Below are positions 52,030 through 61,374 of a stretch of DNA of 64,000 nucleotides, one piece after another (positions within the stretch are counted from its first letter, which is position 1; each line of letters starts with the position of its first letter). The notes beneath the pieces are model-generated. The model searched no databases. It was not told where the DNA came from and was given only the letters and a program-made list of their open reading frames with translations. The stretch comes from Pedobacter kyonggii. Its GTDB lineage: Bacteria; Bacteroidota; Bacteroidia; Sphingobacteriales; Sphingobacteriaceae. Position numbers and translations under genes: made by a program. The stretch lies in contig NZ_SIXF01000013.1 of assembly GCF_004310665.1 (NCBI RefSeq), forward strand, positions 1 through 64,000, written 5' to 3'.

Positions 52030-53365
52030 TTGGCATAACGTTTTTGGTGAATAATTTGCCGGTAAAAATCCTCAGGCTATTGTGCAATTGTTTGATGTCT
52101 GAAAGCGCCAGTACAGGGTTGAACATTTTTTTTGTGAGCCGGTATCCCTGGCCGCTCTTGTCGAGTAAAAGCAGTACGCCATATACAGTAAAGTAAGCAG
52201 CTACCGTGGCAATGGCCGCGCCAATACCGCCATAGGCAGGTATCAAAAAGAAGTTGATAGCCACGTTAGCGATCAGGCCATACAGGTTGGCATACAGATA
52301 GATCTTATATTCTCCTTCCACGAAAAGATATTGCACTAAAACAATACATAGGAAAACGGGAATACCTGCCCATACATGGATCATCAGCATCCAGGAAGCA
52401 GCCCTATAGCTGTCACCGTAAAGGAACGGAATAATCAGGTGTGCAGTTAGTGTAACCAGTATAGCAATAGCGGCGCTAAGCCAGAAGGATAACCGTAGCC
52501 ATTTTTCCAATGTGACCAGGTAAGTATTTTGGCTGATCTTTTTCTTTTGTATGAGCCCCGGCAGTATGGCTACAGATATCACAGTAGGAATGGCATACCA
52601 CAATTCAGAGATCCGTGCAGCACCTACGTACCTGCCCAGTTCGGCAGGGTTAGAAAGCACATCCAACAATACCAGGTCTATCTTCATAAATAATACTACT
52701 ACCAGGTTTGAGAGTATGAGTGGCCAGCTTTGAACCAGCAGCGTTCTGGCCAGCGACCAGTCGACCCGAGGGGTAAAATCTGTGGCATTATGGTAGCCAA
52801 ATACCATAATGATGATGAGGTAGGTGATGAGCAATTCGATAACCGATGCCCATAGAAATGCGATGAGGGTACCACCGAGCAATATAACGATCAACTTTAC
52901 TACGCAAAAAGTAATGAATACGGTCACTTTTGGGATGATTACTCTTTTTACCTTGTTTTTTGCCTGGTAGAAATAATCCAGTACATCAAAGGATTGCAGG
53001 ATGATAATCAGCGCAGAAAAAATGGTGCAGTATAAATAAAGTTGCTGGTGTTTCTGGGCAAACAGCACAATGCCTATGCTGACAGCCATACAGATTATGC
53101 TGGCAATAATCCTCATTAAAATAACAGTGGCCACAATAGTTCCCTGCCCTTGCTCATTATTGATAATTTCTTTTACAGCGAGCCTATCCATTCCAAGAAT
53201 GGCGACACTTCCTATAATCGTGGTAAGTGCAAGCGCATAGTTCCATATCCCGAACTCTTCAGGGCCTAGGTGCCGGCCAATGAGCGCCATGATGATAATG
53301 CCCGGAAAAAGTTTACTGAGCTTATCAATCAGGAGCCAACCGCTATTTTCAAATAGTTTATACAA
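52016..53365 (-). CDS. Wzx-type repeat-unit flippase
   Basis: The protein has 449 residues with 12 or so membrane helices and the MOP-superfamily start LFENSGWLLIDKLSKLFPGI, then GPEEFGIWNYALALTTI. It flips the lipid-linked repeat unit across the inner membrane. No ATG fits before the first helix; the start is a TTG at 53365, eight bases inside the Wzc gene's end. Confidence 0.92.
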   Translation of the reverse strand: MYKLFENSGWLLIDKLSKLFPGIIIMALIGRHLGPEEFGIWNYALALTTIIGSVAILGMDRLAVKEIINNEQGQGTIVATVILMRIIASIICMAVSIGIVLFAQKHQQLYLYCTIFSALIIILQSFDVLDYFYQAKNKVKRVIIPKVTVFITFCVVKLIVILLGGTLIAFLWASVIELLITYLIIIMVFGYHNATDFTPRVDWSLARTLLVQSWPLILSNLVVVLFMKIDLVLLDVLSNPAELGRYVGAARISELWYAIPTVISVAILPGLIQKKKISQNTYLVTLEKWLRLSFWLSAAIAILVTLTAHLIIPFLYGDSYRAASWMLMIHVWAGIPVFLCIVLVQYLFVEGEYKIYLYANLYGLIANVAINFFLIPAYGGIGAAIATVAAYFTVYGVLLLLDKSGQGYRLTKKMFNPVLALSDIKQLHNSLRIFTGKLFTKNVMPNEQH

Positions 53366-55715
53366 TGCGCTGTTTTATTTTTTTAACTAATGATGACCAT
53401 GTACCTTTATGTTGTTTATTTTCTGCGTATGAATATTGATCATAATACGAGTGGAAGGTATCCTGTTCTATGCCGTTAAAGATGATCCCTATTTTTTTGA
53501 AGAACCCTTTCACTAGATTTTCCGATACTGCCGATAATTTAGATTTCAGGGTGAAATTGTACCGAACCACAAACAGGGCACAGTCTATAAGGCTTGAAAT
53601 GCTTTTAGCGTCGGATACGATACCGATAGGCGACATATCAATGATTACGTAGTCGAAGCGGTTCTTCAACTGGTTCAGCAGGTCTGCCATGCGCTCTCCT
53701 TCAATCAGCTCAATTGGGTTGGGTGGAATAGCCCCTGAAGAAACGAGGTAAAGTTCTTCTGTGCCCGGTACTTTTTTAATAATCTCTTCCAGGTTTTTAT
53801 TGCCTATGATATAATTGGTTACACCAACATTATGATCCAGCCCGAAGAACTGTGAAAGCTTAGGGTTTCTGAGATCGAGTTCAACCAGTACCACTTTTTT
53901 ATCACCCACCGTTAATGAATTTCCAAGATGGGCCGCCAGGAATGTTTTCCCCTCACCCGAAACGCTTGAAGTGAGCAGGACAGTAGGCGTACCGGTAACT
54001 CCTGTAAGCAGAAATTTTAGGTTTGTACGCATGTTGAATGTCTGTTCTACCAGTATTGACCTGTTCTGGAGTGACATGTCGTGCGGCTTGTCATCCTGCT
54101 GGTAAATTTCGGCGATCATAGGGAGATCGAATACCTGTTCGATTTCTTTTTTACTGAGTACCCTAGGGTTTAAGAAATATTTAAAATAAATATAGGCACT
54201 GGCAAGCACCAGCCCAGCGGCAATAAAGCCAATAAATACAATGGCTTTTTTTGGAGAAATAGGTTTTTCGGGCACAAAAGCTGGGGCAATCACTTTATTG
54301 TCTACCACATTGCTGGCGTAGGCAACTGATGCTTCTTCTTTCTTTTTTAACAGGTAGAGATATAGGCTTTCCTTTACGCCCTGTTGCCTTTTGATGTTGA
54401 TGTACTCTTTTGCGTAGGTAGGTATATTGGCTATTTTTCCCTGTATCTGGTTTACTTTACGCTGTGTTTCTTTTTGTACCACACCAGCGTTCCGCTTGTA
54501 TCCGGAGATATAATCGCTGATGGTTTTACGGGTATCGGCAATCTGCGATTCTACATTTTTTAGGATCTCGCTGGTAGGTTTGAGGGAGAGCGACAAACGT
54601 TTCCTTTCTTTAAGTGCTTCCTCGTAACGATTGATCATGGAAGTTAATGTCTGATCAATATTGCCGAGTACGGGTGCAAAAGGGTAATTGCCGGAAGGAT
54701 TGTTGACGTATCTTTCCACCTGATCAAGAACTGAAAGTTGCATATTGGCTTCACTGAGCCGGATATCTGCTTCCTTTACCTGTTCAAGTGCCAGTTTAGA
54801 GCTCGCATCAATATCTGTGATGCCCCTCTGGATCTTGAAATTTTCTTCCTGTTTTTCAAGCAGTCCCAATTCTTCTTTTAAAGAATCGATCCGCACTCCC
54901 AGAAAATGAATGGTTTTAAAGGCAGTCCTGTTCTTGTCGTCAAGGGTATATTCGTTATAGGTGTCGAGCAGGGTATTGAGAAAATTGGCTGCCCTTTGGG
55001 GTACGGGATCGCTGTAGCTAACCATTATTACTGTAGCATCACGGTTCACAAGCGCTGCACCTATTTCTTCTATTTTGTCATAAGCACACTCTGCAACTGA
55101 GTCTACCTTGATCTGGAATGTATTTGCCAGATCGGCGGTAGCCTTTGGAGCGTAGTTGATCACGAATTTATCCTTCGCTACGGTGAATGCTTCACCGGGT
55201 TTGACGGTTAATTGCCTGCTGGTATCAGCAGTAGCATTTACCTGTTTTATTTTTAGCATGTTGTTTTCACGCGTGACATCAAAAATGTAGGAGCCTACTT
55301 TTGAACTGTCGCTCAGTACGCGGATGGTAAACGGTAGACGGCCATAGATTTCTTCATTTTTTACCGTTCCTTTTATATAATACCGGATGTTAAAGCCATT
55401 AGCTGCGATCACTTTTTCTACCAGGATAGGAGATTTCAGCACCTCCATTTCATTTTCAATATTTTTACCACTGTTGAAAAGAGAGAGTGATTTGAGTGCA
55501 TCCATTTCTTCCCCACCACCTTTTTTTTCATCCTTTAGGTATAGTTTAGCGCTCGACATGTACATCGGTTTCTTGTATTTCATGTAAAGCATGCCGCCTG
55601 CCACCATAGCCAACAGTACCAAAAGGTAGAGGGGCCAGTGAAAAAGCATCTTCTGGAAGAGATCGTTCAGATCTATTACCGAGTTTTTATTATTTGTTGT
55701 TTTTTCCTGATTCAT
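53358..55715 (-). CDS. Wzc-type polysaccharide co-polymerase / tyrosine autokinase
   Basis: The protein has 785 residues. A Wzz-like N-terminal membrane part has helices at about 32-50 and 495-515 around a long coiled-coil periplasmic region. The cytoplasmic BY-kinase domain (about 560-750) has Walker A SSVSGEGKTFLAAHLG, Walker A' VVLVELDLRNPKL and Walker B FDYVIIDMSPIG. A tyrosine cluster follows (HSYYDQYSYAENK), the autophosphorylation site. It regulates chain length and export with Wza. Confidence 0.95.
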   Translation of the reverse strand: MNQEKTTNNKNSVIDLNDLFQKMLFHWPLYLLVLLAMVAGGMLYMKYKKPMYMSSAKLYLKDEKKGGGEEMDALKSLSLFNSGKNIENEMEVLKSPILVEKVIAANGFNIRYYIKGTVKNEEIYGRLPFTIRVLSDSSKVGSYIFDVTRENNMLKIKQVNATADTSRQLTVKPGEAFTVAKDKFVINYAPKATADLANTFQIKVDSVAECAYDKIEEIGAALVNRDATVIMVSYSDPVPQRAANFLNTLLDTYNEYTLDDKNRTAFKTIHFLGVRIDSLKEELGLLEKQEENFKIQRGITDIDASSKLALEQVKEADIRLSEANMQLSVLDQVERYVNNPSGNYPFAPVLGNIDQTLTSMINRYEEALKERKRLSLSLKPTSEILKNVESQIADTRKTISDYISGYKRNAGVVQKETQRKVNQIQGKIANIPTYAKEYINIKRQQGVKESLYLYLLKKKEEASVAYASNVVDNKVIAPAFVPEKPISPKKAIVFIGFIAAGLVLASAYIYFKYFLNPRVLSKKEIEQVFDLPMIAEIYQQDDKPHDMSLQNRSILVEQTFNMRTNLKFLLTGVTGTPTVLLTSSVSGEGKTFLAAHLGNSLTVGDKKVVLVELDLRNPKLSQFFGLDHNVGVTNYIIGNKNLEEIIKKVPGTEELYLVSSGAIPPNPIELIEGERMADLLNQLKNRFDYVIIDMSPIGIVSDAKSISSLIDCALFVVRYNFTLKSKLSAVSENLVKGFFKKIGIIFNGIEQDTFHSYYDQYSYAENKQHKGTWSSLVKKIKQRIV

Positions 55716-55722
55716 AAGGCGA

Positions 55723-56484
55723 TTACTTGTTTAAGATGACAATCGTGGTAATTAACGATATCACGCCTATGATGGCAGGCAGGAGCTGTACTGTTTTAGA
55801 TGTGGCAAACTTGCGATCGGGGCCCGGCTTAACATAAATCACATCATTATTGCGGAGATAATAATAATCAGAGGAGAGTGTTTTGCTATCGTTCAGGTTT
55901 ACTGATGTATACTTTTTGATTCCATTGATTTCGCGGATGATCATAATGTCGTCCCGTTTGGCCGTGATGTTCAGGTCGCCTGCCATGCTCAGTACATCCA
56001 GTATAGAAGCTCTTTCTGCTCCTATGCGGAAGGAACCTGGATGGGCCACATCACCCAGAACAGATACCCTGAAATTTACCAGCCGTGTAGATACGTAAGT
56101 GCTACGCACTGTTTTATCCAGTTCCTGTGATACCAGGTCGTTAATGGCTGTGGTTGTTTTATTCTTTACGTTTATTTTTCCGATCACCGGTAAGGTTATA
56201 ATGCCCACGCTGTCTACCAGGTATCCCTGTTCTATGCCGCTACCGGAGGCTGGGCCTGAAGCAGCCACATTGGGATTAAACATTTGTGAAACTTCTTTGT
56301 CAAGCGTGGTGATGGTGATTTGCAGGATATCACCAGGCTGTATCTTAAGTTGCTGCATACGGTGAAGGGAATCTGCCCCGGTAGCCACTGCAATGTCATT
56401 AAAGTAAGTGAGTTTCCGGGTGTTTGCACATCCCATAACGATTAGCAAGGCCAGGATGAGTGGTAAGCTAAATTTTAATTTCAT
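55723..56484 (-). CDS. Wza-type polysaccharide export lipoprotein
   Basis: The protein has 253 residues. A lipoprotein signal ends at Cys19 (IVMGCANTRK). The polysaccharide export domain (IQPGDILQITITTLDKEVS) and an SLBB domain (VLGDVAHPGSFRIGAERA) follow. A C-terminal hydrophobic segment (LLPAIIGVISLITTIVIL) replaces the amphipathic helix of E. coli Wza, as is common in Bacteroidota. It forms the outer-membrane export channel. It lies seven bases before Wzc. Confidence 0.93.
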   Translation of the reverse strand: MKLKFSLPLILALLIVMGCANTRKLTYFNDIAVATGADSLHRMQQLKIQPGDILQITITTLDKEVSQMFNPNVAASGPASGSGIEQGYLVDSVGIITLPVIGKINVKNKTTTAINDLVSQELDKTVRSTYVSTRLVNFRVSVLGDVAHPGSFRIGAERASILDVLSMAGDLNITAKRDDIMIIREINGIKKYTSVNLNDSKTLSSDYYYLRNNDVIYVKPGPDRKFATSKTVQLLPAIIGVISLITTIVILNK

Positions 56485-56608
56485 ATCTAGTAATTAATTT
56501 ATTAATGCAGTATTATATAAAAATGCTTGTGAATGAGGGGGATTCTACCGCCAGCCATTCACTACACGCTATCCGAGTTGGGAATCGGCTCCCGACCACA
56601 GAAATTTA

Positions 56609-57829
56609 TTATGTTTTTACTTCAACCTCAGCTATGCTTGGTTTTGTTTTTTCTATTTTATAGAATCTTTCCCTGATTTTTTCCTGGGCTGGCAACTCGA
56701 AATAATAGTAGATCATTAGACTCAGTGGCAGCAGAATCAGGAAAAAAATCAGTAAAGTAATTGGTGAACGGAGTACCAGACGGTTGATATGAAAAGCATC
56801 AACTATGAGTACGAAGGTGATCTGTAGCGAAAAATGGATTAAGTACATGGCATAGCTGCAATTACCGAGCAATGCCCATTTCTTGTTGATCGTACCCTTG
56901 TTGGTTTCCCACAGTGTTAGGGCTAGGATGGTGCAAGGTGACACTAGGGTTCTGAAAACAAAGTTCTTGCCCAGTCCAAAAGCTGTTTCTGCCGAGTCGA
57001 GGGTTTTGTGGGGGAATGTATGTAGATACTGCTTTATAAATATACCTCTAAGGAATCCAAAATAATATTCGGCAAAGAGTAGAACCCAAAGTAAACCCGT
57101 GAAGACGATCAGGGGCGACAGGTATTTTTTTGTCCTGTTTTCTTTAAGCATCCAAACATAGAGGTAATAAACCAATGCGCCTAAAAAGAAAGAGTACATG
57201 CCTTTTCCGATGAGGGTAAAATAATATTGTAAAAATATTCCCAAAGGCATAAGGAAGAATAACAGCCATTTTTTATTTTGCAGTTTCAGGTAGCAGATCA
57301 CGAAGAATGCTAAATAAAGGAATACTTCTACAGAAACCGACCAAGATGGTCCGTTAAAAGATGCACCTTTCTCAATTCCCCAACTTTGCATAAAAAGGAT
57401 GTTCAATATAAAGTGATAACTGTCGTTGTACTGAATAATAAAGTAATGACCTGCATTTTTGAGCATAAGCCATTGGAATGCCGCCATCGATAATAAAGTA
57501 ATCAGGTGGATAGGGTAGAGCCTGCTCATCCGGAAGACCATAAATTTACTGAAGTCCATTTTCCGGGTAGCAATCCGCTTGGCATACAACCAGAAAAAAA
57601 TGAACCCCGAAAGGAGAAAGAACAAATCGACCGCAATTACGCCGTCATTATAGATGGCCGATAAGTAAGGATAGAACGGAAGTGCCGTTTTCTCAAAGCC
57701 ACCACTTACCCAGATATCGTTAGCGTAATAAAAGAACTGCCAGTGATATAGAATAACTACTATGGCCGCAAGGCCTCTAATGGCATCGAGGGTGTAAAAA
57801 TGCTTTGGAGGAATTTGATTTATATTCAT
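56609..57829 (-). CDS. OafA/YrhL-type acyltransferase 3
   Basis: The protein has 406 residues from the ATG at 57829 (a TTG at 57865 is in frame but unlikely). Ten or so membrane helices; FYTLDAIRGLAAIVVILYHW has the family's conserved arginine, and FFLLSGFIFFWLYAKR and FNGPSWSVSVEVFLYL follow. It probably acetylates the polysaccharide. It is the first gene (5' end) of the island's minus-strand run; 124 bases separate it from wza. Confidence 0.92.
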   Translation of the reverse strand: MNINQIPPKHFYTLDAIRGLAAIVVILYHWQFFYYANDIWVSGGFEKTALPFYPYLSAIYNDGVIAVDLFFLLSGFIFFWLYAKRIATRKMDFSKFMVFRMSRLYPIHLITLLSMAAFQWLMLKNAGHYFIIQYNDSYHFILNILFMQSWGIEKGASFNGPSWSVSVEVFLYLAFFVICYLKLQNKKWLLFFLMPLGIFLQYYFTLIGKGMYSFFLGALVYYLYVWMLKENRTKKYLSPLIVFTGLLWVLLFAEYYFGFLRGIFIKQYLHTFPHKTLDSAETAFGLGKNFVFRTLVSPCTILALTLWETNKGTINKKWALLGNCSYAMYLIHFSLQITFVLIVDAFHINRLVLRSPITLLIFFLILLPLSLMIYYYFELPAQEKIRERFYKIEKTKPSIAEVEVKT

Positions 57830-58380
57830 GTAGGGATCTGAATAGTAAAAAAAAACAAACAGCAATGCTCAAACTTATTATACAAACCCAATTTAATTTA
57901 TAAAGCTGATAGTTGTGAGGTTGAGGGGGTTAATGAATAGAATGAACAAAATAAAAGAGGTTGGTGTGAGTTGTATTTTACATCAAGGTGCTGTGTTGCT
58001 GTAAAATAGGTATAATGAGCTGCTGATTAAACATACAAAGTCAATCTATGACTCATCAGCAATTGCCAGTTATTCAAAAAGGAGAAGCACAGTTCTAAAA
58101 TAGCTTTGTGTTAGATGTGGAAATCTTAACCTTTGATTTTGGGATATTCTTTGAAGGCAGAACCGGCGAGGATTATGCAGCGGTTCTTGAATATTGATTC
58201 AGTGGATAATTGGCTAGAACTACGGGAGATGGACAAAGAGTGCCAGCAGTTCTATTGCGTTTTTTGAGACAATAGGTAGTCACTATTACATGAATACTAG
58301 TCCAAAAGGCGATGGAGTATGTTTGCTGATTATATTTCAGATCCATCTCTTTTAAAAACGCTTTCCGCTCTTCTGTTAGT
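57830..58380. other. right boundary region of the exopolysaccharide island
   Basis: About 550 bases with no intact gene. A broken plus-strand frame near 58045-58190 (MTHQQLPVIQKGEAQF, stop, then NSFVLDVEILTF and FFEGRTGEDYAAV) may be a decayed gene of unknown type. The right copy of the cupin 3'-end repeat lies at 58321-58380. Confidence 0.5.
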
Positions 58381-58784
58381 TCAGGAATGGGCAGCGTTTG
58401 CCCAGGGAGGTGTACCTATTTCCTGAAATAGATTTTCCAGTCCGGCGGGTACTACCGTCCAGAGCAATCGTGCAGGTTTGCTGAAATATTCTTAAAGCAA
58501 TGAATGGCTCCGCCAAAGGGAATATTTACAAAGCCTTCTTTTGAAACGATTTGTTTACCATTTTCTGTTCTAAATTCCACTTCTCCCTCCAATACATGAA
58601 ACATTTCCTGTGTGTCGGGGTGAGCGTGCGGTGGTGGGCCGCCTCCTGGAGGAACAGTCATTTCGATAACTGCATAGTTGCCATTGGTTTGCTCACCAGA
58701 AATGATGATCCTGTAATTACCGCTTGCTATGCCTAAATATTCGCCTTCATTTTTATTAATGATTTTGATATTGGATTCCATCAT
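58321..58784 (-). pseudogene. frameshifted cupin gene (5' part and right repeat copy)
   Basis: The first frame from the ATG at 58784 runs 110 residues to a stop at 58452 and shows a clean cupin fold (IEMTVPPGGGPPPHAHPDTQ, EMFHVLEGEVEF, IPFGGAIHCFKNIS). One lost base near 58480 moves the family's next segment, SKPARLLWTVVPAGLENLFQ, to another frame (stop at 58381). A second lost base near 58410 puts PGQTLPIPELTEERKAFLKE in a third frame. The native C-terminus is missing here and sits at 41903-41990. The cupin is therefore probably dead. Confidence 0.8.
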
Positions 58785-58867
58785 TCTTTGGTTTTTCCCT
58801 GTATATTTTTACGCTTCAATTCATTGGTCAAGGTCATCCGCCGTTATCTGATCATCAACTACCTTTC

Positions 58868-59119
58868 TTATTTCAAGCCTCTTTCTTTTAGAAGGTTTTC
58901 TAATTCTTGATTGTTATATTTTGAGTTGTTTGTCAGCTTATAAATGAAAAATAAGGGGATGAGTGTTAAAAAACCTAAACTGTTTTTCATAACGCTGTAA
59001 AATACAACACCGATCAGAAATCCAACTAATATGGCATTGGTTATGACTGCCGATTTCCTTTTTTTTGCTTCTTGCAGCAACTCCTCGTCTGTTAGTTCCG
59101 TTAGATTTTTTTGTTCCAT
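58868..59119 (-). CDS. small two-helix membrane protein
   Basis: The protein has 83 residues. A charged N-terminus (LTELTDEELLQEAKKRKSAV) leads into two hydrophobic segments (about 28-45 and 48-62) and a polar helix (NNQELENLLKERGLK). Similar short proteins occur in Bacteroidota with uninformative names. It resembles the protein at 35920 in layout. It is monocistronic. Confidence 0.7.
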   Translation of the reverse strand: MEQKNLTELTDEELLQEAKKRKSAVITNAILVGFLIGVVFYSVMKNSLGFLTLIPLFFIYKLTNNSKYNNQELENLLKERGLK

Positions 59120-59517
59120 TTTCCGTGGTTTTTGAGCGTAATCCCTTGTGGGTAATGCTCAAATATACGTGATAAACGCAACTACTAAAAGCGGTAGATC
59201 AAGTTTAATTAAAAAAGCCCATCGAAAAATGAACTTAATCAAAGGTTATTTAACAAAGTCCTTCGACAAGCTATCAATGACAGACTCCAAAAGACAGGTC
59301 GTCATTGCGAGGAGGAACGACGACGCAATCTTTCTGCTAGTGATTACCATAAAGATTACTTCGTAGGCTAAAAAAGCCTTCTCGCAATGACGATCCTTTG
59401 CAGCCTATCACTGCAAAAAAAAGCCTCTGTCATCTATATTGATTTTTTATACAAAATTAACTTTCAGAATGATAACTCTATATTTATGATACAGCCTCTT
59501 TTAAATCTAACCCAATT
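59120..59517. other. intergenic region with dispersed inverted repeats
   Basis: No gene. It holds a fragment like the kdp-gap repeats (GTCCTTCGACAAGCTATCAA near 59259) and the CGTCATTGCGAG inverted repeat (59300-59392). Confidence 0.55.
59300..59392. repeat. CGTCATTGCGAG inverted repeat
   Basis: CGTCATTGCGAG (59300-59311) and CTCGCAATGACG (59381-59392) are a perfect 12-bp inverted pair with a 69-base spacer. The arms are typical of the dispersed ATGACG-ended intergenic repeats also found at 22271 and 32916. Confidence 0.7.
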
Positions 59518-60633
59518 TTAGGCAAGCTTTTTCCGCAACCATTTACGCACTGGCTCGTCGTACCATTTTAAAGTGGCATAGGCCAAAATAATCCCGCCGA
59601 CTAAAATGAGTAAGGCATAAGGCCAGGCCTGCACAATGGTTGTGCCTTTACGGTTGCTGATCCAGGCTACGTAAAAATAAACCAGCGGATAATGTACCAG
59701 GTAAAGTGGATAGGATACATCACCTAAAAATTTGCATATCCTGTACTCTCTTTGCGTTTGCAGTATGCCACTGGCGCCAATGTACACAATAAGCGGGAAT
59801 ACGATGATAATGCAGACAGATTCATAAATCCCGTTCATCCAAAGGTGCTCCGCGCCGCCAATGCGCGGCATATAAAGTACTAGCGCCACTAAAAGACTGC
59901 ACCATAAAAAGGCATTTTTAATTCGGGTGGGCTTGGCGATACGCGAAAGTAACAAGCCTGCAAAGAAAGGGTATAGGGTTCGGGTAAATCCAATGCGTAC
60001 CTGCTCTACATTCAATGTCCAGCCACCGCTCACATCACCGTTTGTAATGGCTAGGTGTGCCAGTGCGATGGCCGCAATAACCACTAAGATACTTAATGCG
60101 GTTTTGGAAAACTTCCTGATCCACACCGCATATAAAATATTGGCAATGTATTCAAAAAACAAAGACCAGCCCACGCTGTTCATGGGATGCATTTCCTGCC
60201 AGCCACGTATATCAAGTGATAATGGTATAGGCAGGATGGTGTAGCCAATAAGCAGTACGAGCAGCATCTTCCAGAGCGGAATGGTGTGAATGAGCGGCCA
60301 TATGGTAGAATCTGTAAAATAGAATCCGATGGCACCAAGGGTCATTCCTAAAATCACCATGGGTTGCAAACGTACAATACGGCGTTTGAAAAAACTGCCT
60401 ACACTCATTTTATTCCATCTGTCGTCATAAGCGTAGCCCATTACAAAACCCGACAATAAAAAGAAAAAATCTACAGCCAGATAACCATGATTCACCAGGA
60501 TATCGAGGTGCCCAGTGCCTAAGGGCTCGGTTAAGTGAAAGGTAACAACAATTATAGCAGCGACACCGCGAAGGCCATCTAATATAGGGTAGTGTGGCTT
60601 GGTGGCCAGTTCATTATTTAGGTTAGTACGCAT
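59518..60633 (-). CDS. OafA/YrhL-type acyltransferase 3 (second copy)
   Basis: The protein has 371 residues from the ATG at 60633 (the frame is open to 60675). Family motifs are YPILDGLRGVAAIIVVTFHL, DFFFLLSGFVMGYAYDD and MNSVGWSLFFEYIANIL, with about ten membrane helices. It is not close in sequence to the acyltransferase at 56609. It lies outside the cupin-bounded island but may serve the same or another surface glycan. Confidence 0.9.
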   Translation of the reverse strand: MRTNLNNELATKPHYPILDGLRGVAAIIVVTFHLTEPLGTGHLDILVNHGYLAVDFFFLLSGFVMGYAYDDRWNKMSVGSFFKRRIVRLQPMVILGMTLGAIGFYFTDSTIWPLIHTIPLWKMLLVLLIGYTILPIPLSLDIRGWQEMHPMNSVGWSLFFEYIANILYAVWIRKFSKTALSILVVIAAIALAHLAITNGDVSGGWTLNVEQVRIGFTRTLYPFFAGLLLSRIAKPTRIKNAFLWCSLLVALVLYMPRIGGAEHLWMNGIYESVCIIIVFPLIVYIGASGILQTQREYRICKFLGDVSYPLYLVHYPLVYFYVAWISNRKGTTIVQAWPYALLILVGGIILAYATLKWYDEPVRKWLRKKLA

Positions 60634-60836
60634 GTAAGGGCTTGTAAAATTGCAAGCCGTAAAAATAACCAACATTCTTTAGCCCATAACTTTGCATCTA
60701 CAATGATACGTAAGCCTGAAGAGATTGATGGATAAGCCGATTCCGGACATTGTTTTAGGGCTGTTAAGACTTGAAGGAACCGGGTGTTTGGATAACAACA
60801 AGGCTTCTTTTGAAAGTCATTTCATAGGATAAGAAG

Positions 60837-61316
60837 CTACCACTCGCTTTCTAACATTCTATCGATAACCCATGGCACCATGATTTCAATTTCAATCTGA
60901 ATCAAATCATTTTTATCTTTAAAGTAGGTTAGATCATCGCGCTTGGTGAAACCGATTTTAAAAGAATCTGTTATAGGATTTAGTTTAATTGTTTGTGAGC
61001 CATTAAGTGAGACTAAACAATCAGTGCCCTCAAAGCTTCCTTTAAAATGAAATATTACACTATAGCGGTGTGTACTGTCATTTTCTTTACACATTCGCCA
61101 AACCTCACTTTCTTTGTGGTAATCTACACCAAGTTGATTGAATAAATGCTTAACCTGCTCTGGGAATATGTTACCCCTATTCTGAATATAATTCAAGCAG
61201 TCATTACAATTACAATCCTCCGCACTACCATTTTCAACGACAGCATAGGTTGATTTCGTGCTTTCATGATCAACTGTTAAAACCCAATCTTTAAATGTAA
61301 GTATGATCATTGGCAT
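60837..61316 (-). CDS. hypothetical protein next to an SMI1/KNR4 gene
   Basis: The protein has 159 residues, soluble, no signal peptide. It contains a Cys cluster (AEDCNCNDCLNYIQ) that could bind a metal, then alternating strand-like segments and a C-terminus ending VPWVIDRMLESEW. I do not recognise the family. Its place 58 bases downstream of an SMI1/KNR4 gene on the same strand suggests an orphan immunity-type pair, by analogy with polymorphic-toxin loci; no toxin is visible. Confidence 0.6.
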   Translation of the reverse strand: MPMIILTFKDWVLTVDHESTKSTYAVVENGSAEDCNCNDCLNYIQNRGNIFPEQVKHLFNQLGVDYHKESEVWRMCKENDSTHRYSVIFHFKGSFEGTDCLVSLNGSQTIKLNPITDSFKIGFTKRDDLTYFKDKNDLIQIEIEIMVPWVIDRMLESEW

Positions 61317-61374
61317 TATAGTCTAATTCTCCTTTCTAACGTTAGGTCGGTTTGTTAGTGATATGTGGTTTTAA

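Noticed and set aside
60700..60836. Small ORF MDKPIPDIVLGLLRLEGT... and an overlapping MIRKPEEIDG frame
   Set aside because: Two short frames offset by one base near 60710-60730 could be the remnant of a gene, but I recognise no family and cannot support a call.
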